A stretch of 64,000 nt of DNA from an uncultured Clostridia bacterium (GTDB lineage Bacteria > Bacillota > Clostridia > TANB77 > CAG-508): the NCBI GenBank assembly GCA_949388605.1, contig CASKJV010000004.1, forward strand, positions 59,596 through 123,595, written 5' to 3'. Of the stretch, positions 1-9,103 are shown piece by piece. The notes under the pieces were generated by a model. It was not told the origin of the DNA and searched no databases. It saw nothing but the letters and a program-made list of their open reading frames with translations. Each line of letters begins with the position of its first letter. Position 1 is the stretch's first letter. A program made the translations under genes and the position numbers.

Positions 1-117
1 AAATTAATATATATTATAAATTAATTGGTTTATAGGTAATCCAATTATTATTTAATAGAAAATGCAGAACAGATTTATACTTAAGTAAAAACCTAAATAT
101 ATAATGTAAGGAAAATT

Positions 118-1809
118 ATGAAAAATAATAAATATCTTTGGGAAATATTAAATTTAGATAAAAATTTTAAATGTTCAGAAGTAGATATTGCTTACAGTAA
201 AATAGAAAATAAAACAGAAGAAGTAAAACGTGCATGGAAAATATTAAGAGATGAATATTATAGCGAAGTATATAAAAAGTATTTGGATATAGATACAGTT
301 ATAAAAGCCGGATTTATTTTAGATAATTTGGAACTTGAAGAAATGGACTATTATAATCTTGATTTTTTAACAACTCCTGTTAGTAAAATTATTAAAAATA
401 TAGATAAAAGTAACCCAAAAAATCCTGTAGTTTTACTTACAACAGGTGGATTTGATCCAATTCATGATGGTCATTTATATATGATGGAATTTGCTAAAAA
501 GACTTTAGAAAAGAATGGATATGATGTGGTAGGAGGATATTTTTCACCATCACATGAAAGTTATGTTAGTACAAAACCATATTATAAAATAAATACTTAT
601 GAAAGAGTTAGTTTATGTCAGGAAGTTATAAAAGACAGTAATTGGCTTATGATTGACCCTTGGGAATCAATGTACTGTAAAATTTATATAAATTTTACAG
701 ATATAATTCAAAGACTTGAATCATATCTGAATAAACACATAAGTGATAAAATAAAAGTAGCATATGTGTTTGGTGGTGATAATAGCGAATTTATGTATTG
801 CTTTGAAAATAAAGGTATTGGTGTATGTGTTGAAAGAGAAGGTTATAGCAAAATATTTAATGAAATGAAAAGTAAGATTAAAGGCAGAAATAACTTTTTT
901 ATAAATAATAAATCAATTGTTTCCACTTATTCTTCAAGAAATATAAGAAGACAATCTTACAATTTAATAGAAAAAGATTATGAAGGCGATTATGTTATAC
1001 GTGATGAAGGCTTGATTTCAGTAAACAATTATAAAAAATTTGTTCAACAAAATATGTTGGAAAATGCTAGAATAGATTTTTTAGAAAAATTGAAGAATTT
1101 ATTTTCGGAAAGTTTTGATAATCAGCTAAATATAAAAACAATAGATATGAAAGAACAGTTAGAAATTGCCCAAAATATATTAGAAAGTAAAAATACAATA
1201 AGTTTAGACACATATTATAAGGGCAAATATAACATAGAAACTAGTAGATTATTTGATATAAGTGATATACAAAAAAATTATATAAAACTTATAGGAAGAA
1301 TAGGATGCTTTTCTATAGAAGAACAAATAGAAAAAATCAAAGAGGGAAAATATATATTAGTTGATGATGATAGTGCAACTGGAAAAACAATAAGGGATGT
1401 TGTAAATTTATTACCAAGTAAAATAAATATAGAACAAATATATTTATTGGCAAATATTTTTAATAAAAATATTTTTGATATAGTGGATTTAAGAGATTTT
1501 ATAATAGGAGCAAATTCAGGAGGATTAGTAGTTAGATTACCTAATAAAGATGTTGCAAGAGCACCATATATGCTTCCATATGTATCTTTAAAAAGTAGAG
1601 CAACTATATGTTGCAATAAAGAAATGGAAATGTCTTTAAATTTATGGAAAATTAATAAAGAATTTTATAAAAAAATAGGTGGTAAAATTTGTTTAGAACA
1701 AGCAGATTATGGATTTAAAAAATTAATGAATTATATTGGTTTTGATGACAATACGTTATTAACAGATATTTGTGATTGGCACATAGAAAAATTAAAACAA
1801 AATATATAA
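118..1809 (+). CDS. Fusion protein: degenerate J-like N-terminus + NMNAT-like nucleotidyltransferase + type I phosphoribosyltransferase
   Basis: NMNAT motif GGFDPIHDGH and STYSSRNIRR (ISSTxxR-like); PRPP-binding loop ILVDDDSATGKT; N-term YLWEILNL...EVKRAWKILRDEYY...YKKYL resembles a J domain but lacks HPD. Confidence 0.75.
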   Translation: MKNNKYLWEILNLDKNFKCSEVDIAYSKIENKTEEVKRAWKILRDEYYSEVYKKYLDIDTVIKAGFILDNLELEEMDYYNLDFLTTPVSKIIKNIDKSNPKNPVVLLTTGGFDPIHDGHLYMMEFAKKTLEKNGYDVVGGYFSPSHESYVSTKPYYKINTYERVSLCQEVIKDSNWLMIDPWESMYCKIYINFTDIIQRLESYLNKHISDKIKVAYVFGGDNSEFMYCFENKGIGVCVEREGYSKIFNEMKSKIKGRNNFFINNKSIVSTYSSRNIRRQSYNLIEKDYEGDYVIRDEGLISVNNYKKFVQQNMLENARIDFLEKLKNLFSESFDNQLNIKTIDMKEQLEIAQNILESKNTISLDTYYKGKYNIETSRLFDISDIQKNYIKLIGRIGCFSIEEQIEKIKEGKYILVDDDSATGKTIRDVVNLLPSKINIEQIYLLANIFNKNIFDIVDLRDFIIGANSGGLVVRLPNKDVARAPYMLPYVSLKSRATICCNKEMEMSLNLWKINKEFYKKIGGKICLEQADYGFKKLMNYIGFDDNTLLTDICDWHIEKLKQNI

Positions 1810-1874
1810 AATTAATATGTAAAGTTTCTAAAATATAAAAAGTAACAAAAGAAATAGTAAAATTAGGAGGAAAA

Positions 1875-2357
1875 ATGGCTGAAGAAATAAAAATTATAGA
1901 ATATCAAGAGAAATATAAAAATGAAATAATAGAATTTTTAATAGAAGTTGCAATTGGTGAATTTGGATTTCATGAATGGGAGAAATATTTTAAAGAGAAA
2001 TCATTTGCTCCATATGAAAATAATGAAGGAAAATTTCTAATAGCATTAGATAAAGATAATAAAATTATTGGTACTTGTGGTGCTTTAAAACAAAGTGAAG
2101 ATTGCATTAAATTAAATTCTTTTTACATTTCATCAGAATATAGAAAAAGTGGAATAGGAAAGAAATTATATAATCTTATATATGATTACATAGTTGAAAA
2201 TGAATATAAAGAAATTATATTATGTACTTATGAAAAATTTGATATAGCAGTTAAATTTTATGAAAAAAGAGGTTTCAAAAAATACAAAATAGAGCATGAA
2301 GATGAAATGTGGTATAGAAAAGAATTATATTCAGAAAATACTACAGTGTTAATATAA
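1875..2357 (+). CDS. GNAT family N-acetyltransferase
   Basis: FYISSEYRKSGIGKKLYNLIYDYI acetyl-CoA motif and YEKRGFKKYK; RBS aggagg. Confidence 0.85.
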   Translation: MAEEIKIIEYQEKYKNEIIEFLIEVAIGEFGFHEWEKYFKEKSFAPYENNEGKFLIALDKDNKIIGTCGALKQSEDCIKLNSFYISSEYRKSGIGKKLYNLIYDYIVENEYKEIILCTYEKFDIAVKFYEKRGFKKYKIEHEDEMWYRKELYSENTTVLI

Positions 2358-2487
2358 AAAGAAAAAAATATAATATTTAACTTGGAAAAGTAAATCAATA
2401 TTATAATAGGTAGTACTTGATAAAAAAACTAAATATGTAAGGAGTATATAATATATTTTTGGTAGTGAATATATTATAAATTAGAAA

Positions 2488-3591
2488 ATGGACGAAGAGA
2501 TTATTAAAAAATTTTTATCTATAGAAGATATAAGTAATAATATAACTTGTGGAAAATATTCGGCACAAAAAGAAAGTTTTTTTGAAGATATAGAAAAATG
2601 GCAAGTAGGAAAAGTAAAAAATAAAGGTGAAATAATTCCATTACAATTTACTTTTGAAATAACAAATAAATGCAATTGTAATTGTAAAGATTGTGGTATG
2701 GCAGCAAATAGTATAAAAACTGGTAAAACTAAAATGACTGAAAAAGAGGTTTTAAAATTAGTAGATAATTTATATGAAAATGGAATTCCAGCATTTGCAA
2801 TTACTGGTGGAGAACCTTTTTTAGAATTTGACAATATTTGTAAAATGATTAAATATTCAGAAAATAAGTTAGACGTTAGTAAAATAATTTCTAATGGTTT
2901 TTGGGGAAATAATGTAGAATACTATTTTAAAAAACTTGAAGAGGCAAAATTGTTTACCAATAAATTCTTTGTTCCAACAATACAAATATCAATAGGAGAG
3001 CAAACTATTCCTTTAGAAGACATTTGTAACATTATAAATTATGTTGCTGAACACTATACAAGAAAAGAATTAAATTTTGGAATTATACATACAAGACTAA
3101 ATGATTTAGAAGAATCTCAATTATCTAAATTATATAGTATATATTTAAAGAAATTTGGAGAATTTCCTAAAGATAGAATACATTTGACAGATTCATATTA
3201 CGTAAATTCTAATTATACAGAAGAAAAATTAGAAATAAAAAAGCAAACAATATATGATTTGATTGAAGAATGTGATAATAGATTTGAAAAAGAAATAGGA
3301 AAGTTTGTCAGTCCCAAAATATTTATGAAATGTAATGGAGATTGTTATCCTTGCGAAGTATTTAATACTCATAAAGCTGTATTTTTAGGAAACTATTTTG
3401 AAGATGGAATAGATAAAATCTTAGAAAATATGAATAATAATAAATATGTGAAGTTTATTAAAAAATATGGTACACCAGTTTTTAGAGAAGTAATTCCTAA
3501 AAAAGTACTAGAAGAAAATTATTCTGAAACTCCTTGTATGGCTTGTGAATTCTGTATTAAATTTTGTGAAAAAAATAATTTGATAGATTAA
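2488..3591 (+). CDS. Radical SAM protein with SPASM-like C-terminal cysteine cluster
   Basis: CNCNCKDC (CxxxCxxC), ITGGEPF; C-term CNGDCYPCEVF and CMACEFCIKFC. Confidence 0.85.
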   Translation: MDEEIIKKFLSIEDISNNITCGKYSAQKESFFEDIEKWQVGKVKNKGEIIPLQFTFEITNKCNCNCKDCGMAANSIKTGKTKMTEKEVLKLVDNLYENGIPAFAITGGEPFLEFDNICKMIKYSENKLDVSKIISNGFWGNNVEYYFKKLEEAKLFTNKFFVPTIQISIGEQTIPLEDICNIINYVAEHYTRKELNFGIIHTRLNDLEESQLSKLYSIYLKKFGEFPKDRIHLTDSYYVNSNYTEEKLEIKKQTIYDLIEECDNRFEKEIGKFVSPKIFMKCNGDCYPCEVFNTHKAVFLGNYFEDGIDKILENMNNNKYVKFIKKYGTPVFREVIPKKVLEENYSETPCMACEFCIKFCEKNNLID

Positions 3592-3738
3592 TAGAAAAAA
3601 ATTTGCAAAGAAGAGATAAGTAATTAATTTTGTACACAATTTTACTTTTTATTATAAACCATTGAAATAGAAAAGATACAATTTTAAAATTATCAAATAT
3701 TTCAAAATTATATAAAAAAGGAAAGGTATATAATTGTA

Positions 3739-5559
3739 ATGGAAAAAATTAAAGAATATTTAAATAAAGAATATTTATCTGCTGAAGATGTATTTACTGC
3801 TAAAGAGAAATATAATGTGGTATATATAAATCAAGAGCTATATGAAGAAATTTTTAATGAAAAATATGAATGGGAAAAGGCTTCTAAAAAAATATCTAAT
3901 ATGTTTTCTATTACTTTAGATGAAAGTAATTCCAATGGAAAAAAAATAGGACAAGGATATTCAGATAAACAAATAGACCCTTTTGGAATTGCTCTAAGTA
4001 ATAATTTAGGCTCAGGAAGGGCTTTTTTCTATGGAACTAATTTCAATATAAAAGGTGATAAAACTAAATTAGCAACTTCACCAAAATCAATATATAGTAA
4101 TGGAAAGTATGCATTATCAGCAGCTATAAAAGAAACAGTAATAAGTAATATTTTATCAAAAGATTTTTGTATACATACTTTTCAATCATTAGCAATACTC
4201 GAAAAAAAGGAAAAATATAATTTTTTAGAAGAATATTTGGATGAAAATGATTTAATTAGTGAAAGGGAATATTATTTACCTTGCGCAATAGAAATTAGAT
4301 ATTATAAAGAAAGAGAATTATATCGTATAAGTAATAGTATTATAAATAAAGATGTATATACAAAAGAAAAGATAAGAGAATTATCTCAAAAACTTGCTAA
4401 AATAGAAGCAAATAAATTTGCAGACAGATTTTTACATGGTTCATGGTCTTCTGGAAATATAACACCAGAAGGAAATTTAATTGATTTTGATACTTCTACT
4501 TTTGTAAAGTCAAGATTTCCACAGTATTCAAATACTTTTAAGTATAAATCAAACTTTTTTGGATATGAATTAGAAGGACAAAAATTAATGATAAATTCTA
4601 TTATAGATAATTTACAAATAGAAAATGCTAAAGAATTCAAAAAAGAATTATGTTGCACAATGAATGCTATTTATAATGAGAATTTAAAAAATAGATTTTG
4701 TGATTTAATTGGATTAGATTATAATACGCATTATCAAATGCTTTCAGAAGATATAGATTATTTATTTGAAAAATTTAATGTATTATCTAGAAAATTTATT
4801 CCTAATTATTTATCAACTAATATAGCAGAAGGTTCAGATAATATAACGTTTTTATTTGACTTTTCAATGTTTTTTCAAAAATATTTAATCAAAAAAGATA
4901 CAGAAAATTATAATATATTTTTAGGTATACAATTGCTAATAAATAATACAGAAAAAATTATATATGATAAAATTGGATTTATAAAAGAAAAGATAGATGA
5001 ATATTTTGAAGATGAATTAGTTAAAAATCGAGATAAAGATTTATATTTAATAGAAGCTATGAAATTTATAGAAAGATATGATAAATTATTTGAAAATATT
5101 AGAAATGAAATTAATATAGAAAAAGTAAAGTTAAAACAATATATAATAAATTCAGAAAGAAATTATATTACAGGAAATAGTTATATATATGGAGAATTAT
5201 CAGATATATATGAGAATAATAAAATAGACAATAGAACTTTAAATAAAATTATAAATGTTTTAATTAATTCTAATAAAAAAAATAATTATGAAAATAGAAA
5301 AGAAATTTCAATAGGACTACAGTTATATGAGAATTATTTATATTATTGGAATGTTAGTGAAGAATACTATTATTTAGTTTTAGAACCATTTTCAAATTTA
5401 AAAATAGATTTTGCAAAACTAGTTTTAAATGATAAAGAAATAATGCTAAGTCATAGTAAAAATGGAAATGGTAAAATCATGATTAGTGATAAAATTTATT
5501 TTGAAAATTTGGAAGACTTTCTTAGTTCAGATGTAGTAATAAAAATTAATGGGAAATAA
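3739..5559 (+). CDS. Divergent SelO/YdiU-like protein (predicted pseudokinase-fold AMPylase) with C-terminal extension
   Basis: GSGRAFFYG...NIKGDKTK...SNGKYALSAAIKETVISNIL matches SelO GDGRA..LKGAG..GDGRAVLRSSIRE; HGSWSSGNITPEGNLIDFDTSTF matches [21 protein letters not shown] with the same N-to-D spacing. Confidence 0.6.
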   Translation: MEKIKEYLNKEYLSAEDVFTAKEKYNVVYINQELYEEIFNEKYEWEKASKKISNMFSITLDESNSNGKKIGQGYSDKQIDPFGIALSNNLGSGRAFFYGTNFNIKGDKTKLATSPKSIYSNGKYALSAAIKETVISNILSKDFCIHTFQSLAILEKKEKYNFLEEYLDENDLISEREYYLPCAIEIRYYKERELYRISNSIINKDVYTKEKIRELSQKLAKIEANKFADRFLHGSWSSGNITPEGNLIDFDTSTFVKSRFPQYSNTFKYKSNFFGYELEGQKLMINSIIDNLQIENAKEFKKELCCTMNAIYNENLKNRFCDLIGLDYNTHYQMLSEDIDYLFEKFNVLSRKFIPNYLSTNIAEGSDNITFLFDFSMFFQKYLIKKDTENYNIFLGIQLLINNTEKIIYDKIGFIKEKIDEYFEDELVKNRDKDLYLIEAMKFIERYDKLFENIRNEINIEKVKLKQYIINSERNYITGNSYIYGELSDIYENNKIDNRTLNKIINVLINSNKKNNYENRKEISIGLQLYENYLYYWNVSEEYYYLVLEPFSNLKIDFAKLVLNDKEIMLSHSKNGNGKIMISDKIYFENLEDFLSSDVVIKINGK

Positions 5560-5571
5560 ATTATAAAAGTT

Positions 5572-5609
5572 AAAGAATGTATTAACATAATGTATGTTGT
5601 ACATTCTTT
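5572..5609 (+). terminator. Rho-independent terminator hairpin
   Basis: AAAGAATGTa...tACATTCTTTTG stem with T-run. Confidence 0.7.
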
Positions 5610-5817
5610 TGTTTTTAGGAAGCTATCTATGTTTGAAGTAATATAAGTAATCCTTTTGTAAATTTACCTGTCAGATATATTTAGTTAATTTTATATTTAA
5701 CTTTAATACTATCATAAAAAGTAGCATAGATACTATAGATTACATAAAACAGTTGACATTTTCCCTTATTTTTGTTAAAATAAAATAGATGAATTTAATT
5801 AAAAAGGAGAGTTATTT

Positions 5818-6138
5818 ATGGGATCAAGTAGTTATAATAGTTCTGATAGATTAAGAGGAAGTTCTACAAGAAGAAGTAGATTAGATAAAAAAACACCTTT
5901 AGAAAATGTTATTAAAGAATTAGGAGAATTTGAAAATGATAGAATAAAGCTTGCAGAAGCAAAAAAGGTGTTAGAAAAAGCAGAATATGATTTGGATGAA
6001 GCACAAGCAGAATTAGAAGAAAGTGAAAAAAAAGTAAGAGAACAATTGGATAAATTAGATCCTGAAACACAAAATACTTTAAAAAGAATGCTTTTCTCAT
6101 TAGATGAAAAAGATAGTAAATTAAGAGATGACAGATAA
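5818..6138 (+). CDS. Small MGSSSY coiled-coil protein, paralog 1
   Basis: RBS aaggag; N-term MGSSSYNSS, helical region, LDPETQNTLKRM shared with next gene. Confidence 0.8.
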   Translation: MGSSSYNSSDRLRGSSTRRSRLDKKTPLENVIKELGEFENDRIKLAEAKKVLEKAEYDLDEAQAELEESEKKVREQLDKLDPETQNTLKRMLFSLDEKDSKLRDDR

Positions 6139-6166
6139 TAGATTATTATATATAATGAGTAAAAAG

Positions 6167-6200
6167 AAAGAGTATTATATTTTTTATAATGCTCTTTTTT
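6167..6200 (+). terminator. Rho-independent terminator hairpin
   Basis: AAAGAGTATTATAttttttTATAATGCTCTTTTTT. Confidence 0.7.
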
Positions 6201-6240
6201 TATTTAGTAGGAAAGTGCTCTGCACATCCTACTAAATAAA
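6199..6240. repeat. Dispersed intergenic palindrome
   Basis: TTTATTTAGTAGGA...TCCTACTAAATAAA inverted repeat; related copies elsewhere. Confidence 0.7.
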
Positions 6241-6382
6241 AGATTCGATAATTTTTGTACACGATTTTGTACAACTATATAATTTTATTTTAAGTCTACA
6301 TAATTCTATGGATTATAGTTGACATTTTTAAGAAAATTTGATAAAATGTCTCAAACAAATTAAAAGGATAGGAGGACTTTTT

Positions 6383-6721
6383 ATGGGATCATCTAGTTAT
6401 GTTAGAAAAAGTTATAGTGGAAAAGGAAGTTCAAGCTATTCTACATCAAGCTATACTCCTAGTAAAAAAATATCATATGATAGTAAAACACCAATGGAAG
6501 ATATGCTTAATTTATTAGAAGATGTTGAACAAAACAGAAGAAATGTTAATGAAAGAAAAAATGATGTAACAGTTGCACACAACAATTTAGTAAAAGCAGA
6601 AGAAAACCTACAAAGAAGTGAAAGAAAAGTAATGATGCAATTGGAGCAATTAGATCCAGAAACCAGAGAAATATTAAAAAGAATGATGAATGGATTAAAT
6701 GATAGAAACTTTATTCATTAA
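6383..6721 (+). CDS. Small MGSSSY coiled-coil protein, paralog 2
   Basis: ATG at 6383 after RBS taggagg; MGSSSYVRKSYSGKGSSSYSTSSY..., LDPETREILKRM shared with paralog 1. Confidence 0.8.
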   Translation: MGSSSYVRKSYSGKGSSSYSTSSYTPSKKISYDSKTPMEDMLNLLEDVEQNRRNVNERKNDVTVAHNNLVKAEENLQRSERKVMMQLEQLDPETREILKRMMNGLNDRNFIH

Positions 6722-6745
6722 AATAATATACAATAGATAAAATAG

Positions 6746-6784
6746 AAAAAGTGCTTTACTTTTATTAAAAAGTAGGGCACTTTT
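6746..6784 (+). terminator. Rho-independent terminator hairpin
   Basis: AAAAAGTGCTTTACTTTTattaAAAAGTAGGGCACTTTT. Confidence 0.7.
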
Positions 6785-6854
6785 GTTCTATAATAGGAAT
6801 GATAATGATGTAGAGATAAGTTATACAGAGCAAAGACGAGGCACATAACTTTTA

Positions 6855-6893
6855 TTCTATAATAGAAATTGCTCTGCACTTTCTATTATAGAA
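6855..6893. repeat. Dispersed intergenic palindrome
   Basis: TTCTATAATAGAAA...TTTCTATTATAGAA. Confidence 0.6.
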
Positions 6894-6977
6894 AACTTTC
6901 GGGAAATATTAATATAGAATTGGAAAAAAAATATATTTGTATTATAATAAAGAAAAATATTAATTGTGAGGAATAAT

Positions 6978-7733
6978 ATGAGTGAAAAAATTGCAGATGA
7001 TGAATGGGAATGGTATATAGGAAAAATATTTGCTAGACTTATAGAAAAAGTACATAATGGAAAGTTAGAAACTGTAGTGGAAATTGCTCCTGGTTATAGA
7101 TATAAAATTGCATATGCTTTAAAAGAATTTAATTTTAAAGGTACTATATATGTAGTTGATACTAATATAGATGTTTTAGACTATATAAAAGAAAAATATA
7201 AAGAATTTCTACCACAATCTAATATAATTTGTGTAAATAAAACTTTCGAAAATTGTTTTGAAGATATACCAAATGAGTTTGATTTATTATTATCAAATCA
7301 TAGTATAGATGATATGATAATTGCAGAATACATGGAAAAAACATATACAAATAATTTAGGCAATGATAACTTTAAAAATATTTTATCTAATGCTTGGTTG
7401 AATCTTGGAAAAGATAAAAATATGATATCTGAAATTACAAATCATGTATATTCATCATTTAAAAAATTCTTTAATGAGAAGAAAATTGAAACAATTATAA
7501 TGAGTCAATATAAAAGTAATCTGTACTTTAAAGATAAATTTACAGAAATGGATGAAATAACAGAAAATTGTTTTAATAAAATAAAACAATTAATTCAAAT
7601 GGATAATGAAAATATAAATAAGATTTTAAAGTTCTATCCTTTTGGTGAAGACGATGAAAGATATAATGGAAGGTATTTATTAGATAATACTCAAAATGCT
7701 AAGAATTGGATAGTTGGAAAAACTGAAATTTAG
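6978..7733 (+). CDS. Class I SAM-dependent methyltransferase-like protein
   Basis: TVVEIAPGYRYKIAYAL...GTIYVVDTNIDVLDYIKEKY Rossmann motif I/II; start chosen at 6978 after gtgagga. Confidence 0.6.
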   Translation: MSEKIADDEWEWYIGKIFARLIEKVHNGKLETVVEIAPGYRYKIAYALKEFNFKGTIYVVDTNIDVLDYIKEKYKEFLPQSNIICVNKTFENCFEDIPNEFDLLLSNHSIDDMIIAEYMEKTYTNNLGNDNFKNILSNAWLNLGKDKNMISEITNHVYSSFKKFFNEKKIETIIMSQYKSNLYFKDKFTEMDEITENCFNKIKQLIQMDNENINKILKFYPFGEDDERYNGRYLLDNTQNAKNWIVGKTEI

Positions 7734-7759
7734 GAAAGAATCTTAAATTTCAGTTTTCC
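7716..7759 (+). terminator. Terminator hairpin overlapping gene end
   Basis: GGAAAAACTGAAATTTA...TAAATTTCAGTTTTCC. Confidence 0.6.
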
Positions 7760-7815
7760 TGTTTTTACTTTTTATAAGTAACATGAATTAAAGTAAAATA
7801 GAATAATTTCATATC

Positions 7816-7860
7816 AGTGTCCCAGAAAATGCAAAAATAGTGTCTTTTGGGACACTTTTT
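7816..7860 (+). terminator. Rho-independent terminator hairpin
   Basis: AGTGTCCCA...TTGGGACACTTTTT. Confidence 0.65.
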
Positions 7861-7899
7861 ATTTAGTAGAAAAGTCCTTTGGATTTCCTACTAAATAAA
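7858..7899. repeat. Dispersed intergenic palindrome
   Basis: TTTATTTAGTAG...CTACTAAATAAA, same family as 6199-6240. Confidence 0.65.
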
Positions 7900-8094
7900 G
7901 GCTTAAATCAACATTTGCATACAAATTTATTTCATAAATTAAGGAGTATTGGAGTTGCAACAAATAAATATTAATTTTTAAAAATACTTATTATATTTTT
8001 TATAAAAAGTATTGACAAAGATTATTATAGTATGTATAATTCAATTGTAGCTACTTAATATATAAAATATAATAAGTGAGAAAGAGGTGTTTTT

Positions 8095-8988
8095 ATGAAA
8101 TTAAAAACAGGGAACTTAAATAATATAGAAAGAAAATTTATACCAGTAAGAAAAAGTAATTTAGAAAAATACATTAAGGGATTAACAAAAGTAGAAAGTT
8201 ATAAAATAACACAATTTTATAATAGTAATTACAAATATAGAAAATTTGAAGATTCGGTAGATACTAAATATACTCGTAGTCAAAAAAAAGGAGATATTAC
8301 ATGTGTCGAAGAAATAGAAGAAAATGAATTTCTAAAAAATATGGTAGAGCAAGTTATTATTAAAAATAAATCAAAATATATATTTGGAGAATACATAATA
8401 GAAATTGATAATTTTTCCAAGCCAGTCCAATTCACAATGATTGAAGTATCAACAAATACTGGAAGATTAGAAGATTATATTCCTGAAAAAACATTTGTAG
8501 AAGTAACAAATAATCCAATATATGCAAATAAAAATATTGCAAAAGGAAGTATTAAAAGAACAAATGTAATTATTGAAGGAACAGATGCAGTAGGAAAAAC
8601 AACAGCAATAGAAAAACTTCTAGCGGATGGAATTGTATGTCAAGATAGATGTGAGGAAGTAATATCCAAAAATATGTTGTTTGATATAAGTAATGAAGAA
8701 AGAAGTCAAAAAATATATAAAGAATATTTTTCTAAACCTAATAGTAATACAATAATATTTTTAGTTAACTTTGATGAAGATGAATTAATGAGAAGAGTAA
8801 AAGCAAGAGGAGAAATATCAGAATTTGATTTAGAAGCATACAAATATGGATTACTATACAAAGAAACTTATGATTATATGTGTTCACAATATGAAATTGG
8901 GAATAAATTAATGTTAGTAGATTGCACAGGATTAAATATTGAAAATCAGTATGAAAAAGTTAAAAACGTAATTTTAATGACCAATTAG
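8095..8988 (+). CDS. CYTH-like domain fused to thymidylate-kinase-like P-loop kinase
   Basis: N-term NIERKF and FVEVTNNPIYANKNIA (CYTH EVT..PxYxNxxLA); Walker A IIEGTDAVGKTTAIEKL. Confidence 0.7.
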   Translation: MKLKTGNLNNIERKFIPVRKSNLEKYIKGLTKVESYKITQFYNSNYKYRKFEDSVDTKYTRSQKKGDITCVEEIEENEFLKNMVEQVIIKNKSKYIFGEYIIEIDNFSKPVQFTMIEVSTNTGRLEDYIPEKTFVEVTNNPIYANKNIAKGSIKRTNVIIEGTDAVGKTTAIEKLLADGIVCQDRCEEVISKNMLFDISNEERSQKIYKEYFSKPNSNTIIFLVNFDEDELMRRVKARGEISEFDLEAYKYGLLYKETYDYMCSQYEIGNKLMLVDCTGLNIENQYEKVKNVILMTN

Positions 8989-9087
8989 GGACGTAATTAA
9001 ATGGTCATTTATGACCAAAATGAAACATATGTTAAAGAAACATATGTAGAAAAATGGACAAAAACTAATGTCCCCAAATTGGTTAAT
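8976..9087. repeat. Degenerate MITE-like inverted repeat (relative of 44831-45276)
   Basis: aatgaccaattagggacg... and ...gtccccaaattggttaat match the TIR ends of the 44.8 kb element. Confidence 0.6.
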
Positions 9088-9103
9088 GATAGGAGGTAAA
9101 ATT

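Noticed and set aside
1278-1616. Minus-strand ORF opposite the NMNAT-PRTase gene, and similar antisense ORFs throughout (e.g. 27060-27503, 44060-44404, 47865-48065)
   Set aside because: They lie wholly or largely opposite well-supported + strand genes, have no convincing RBS and have translations typical of antisense AT-rich DNA.
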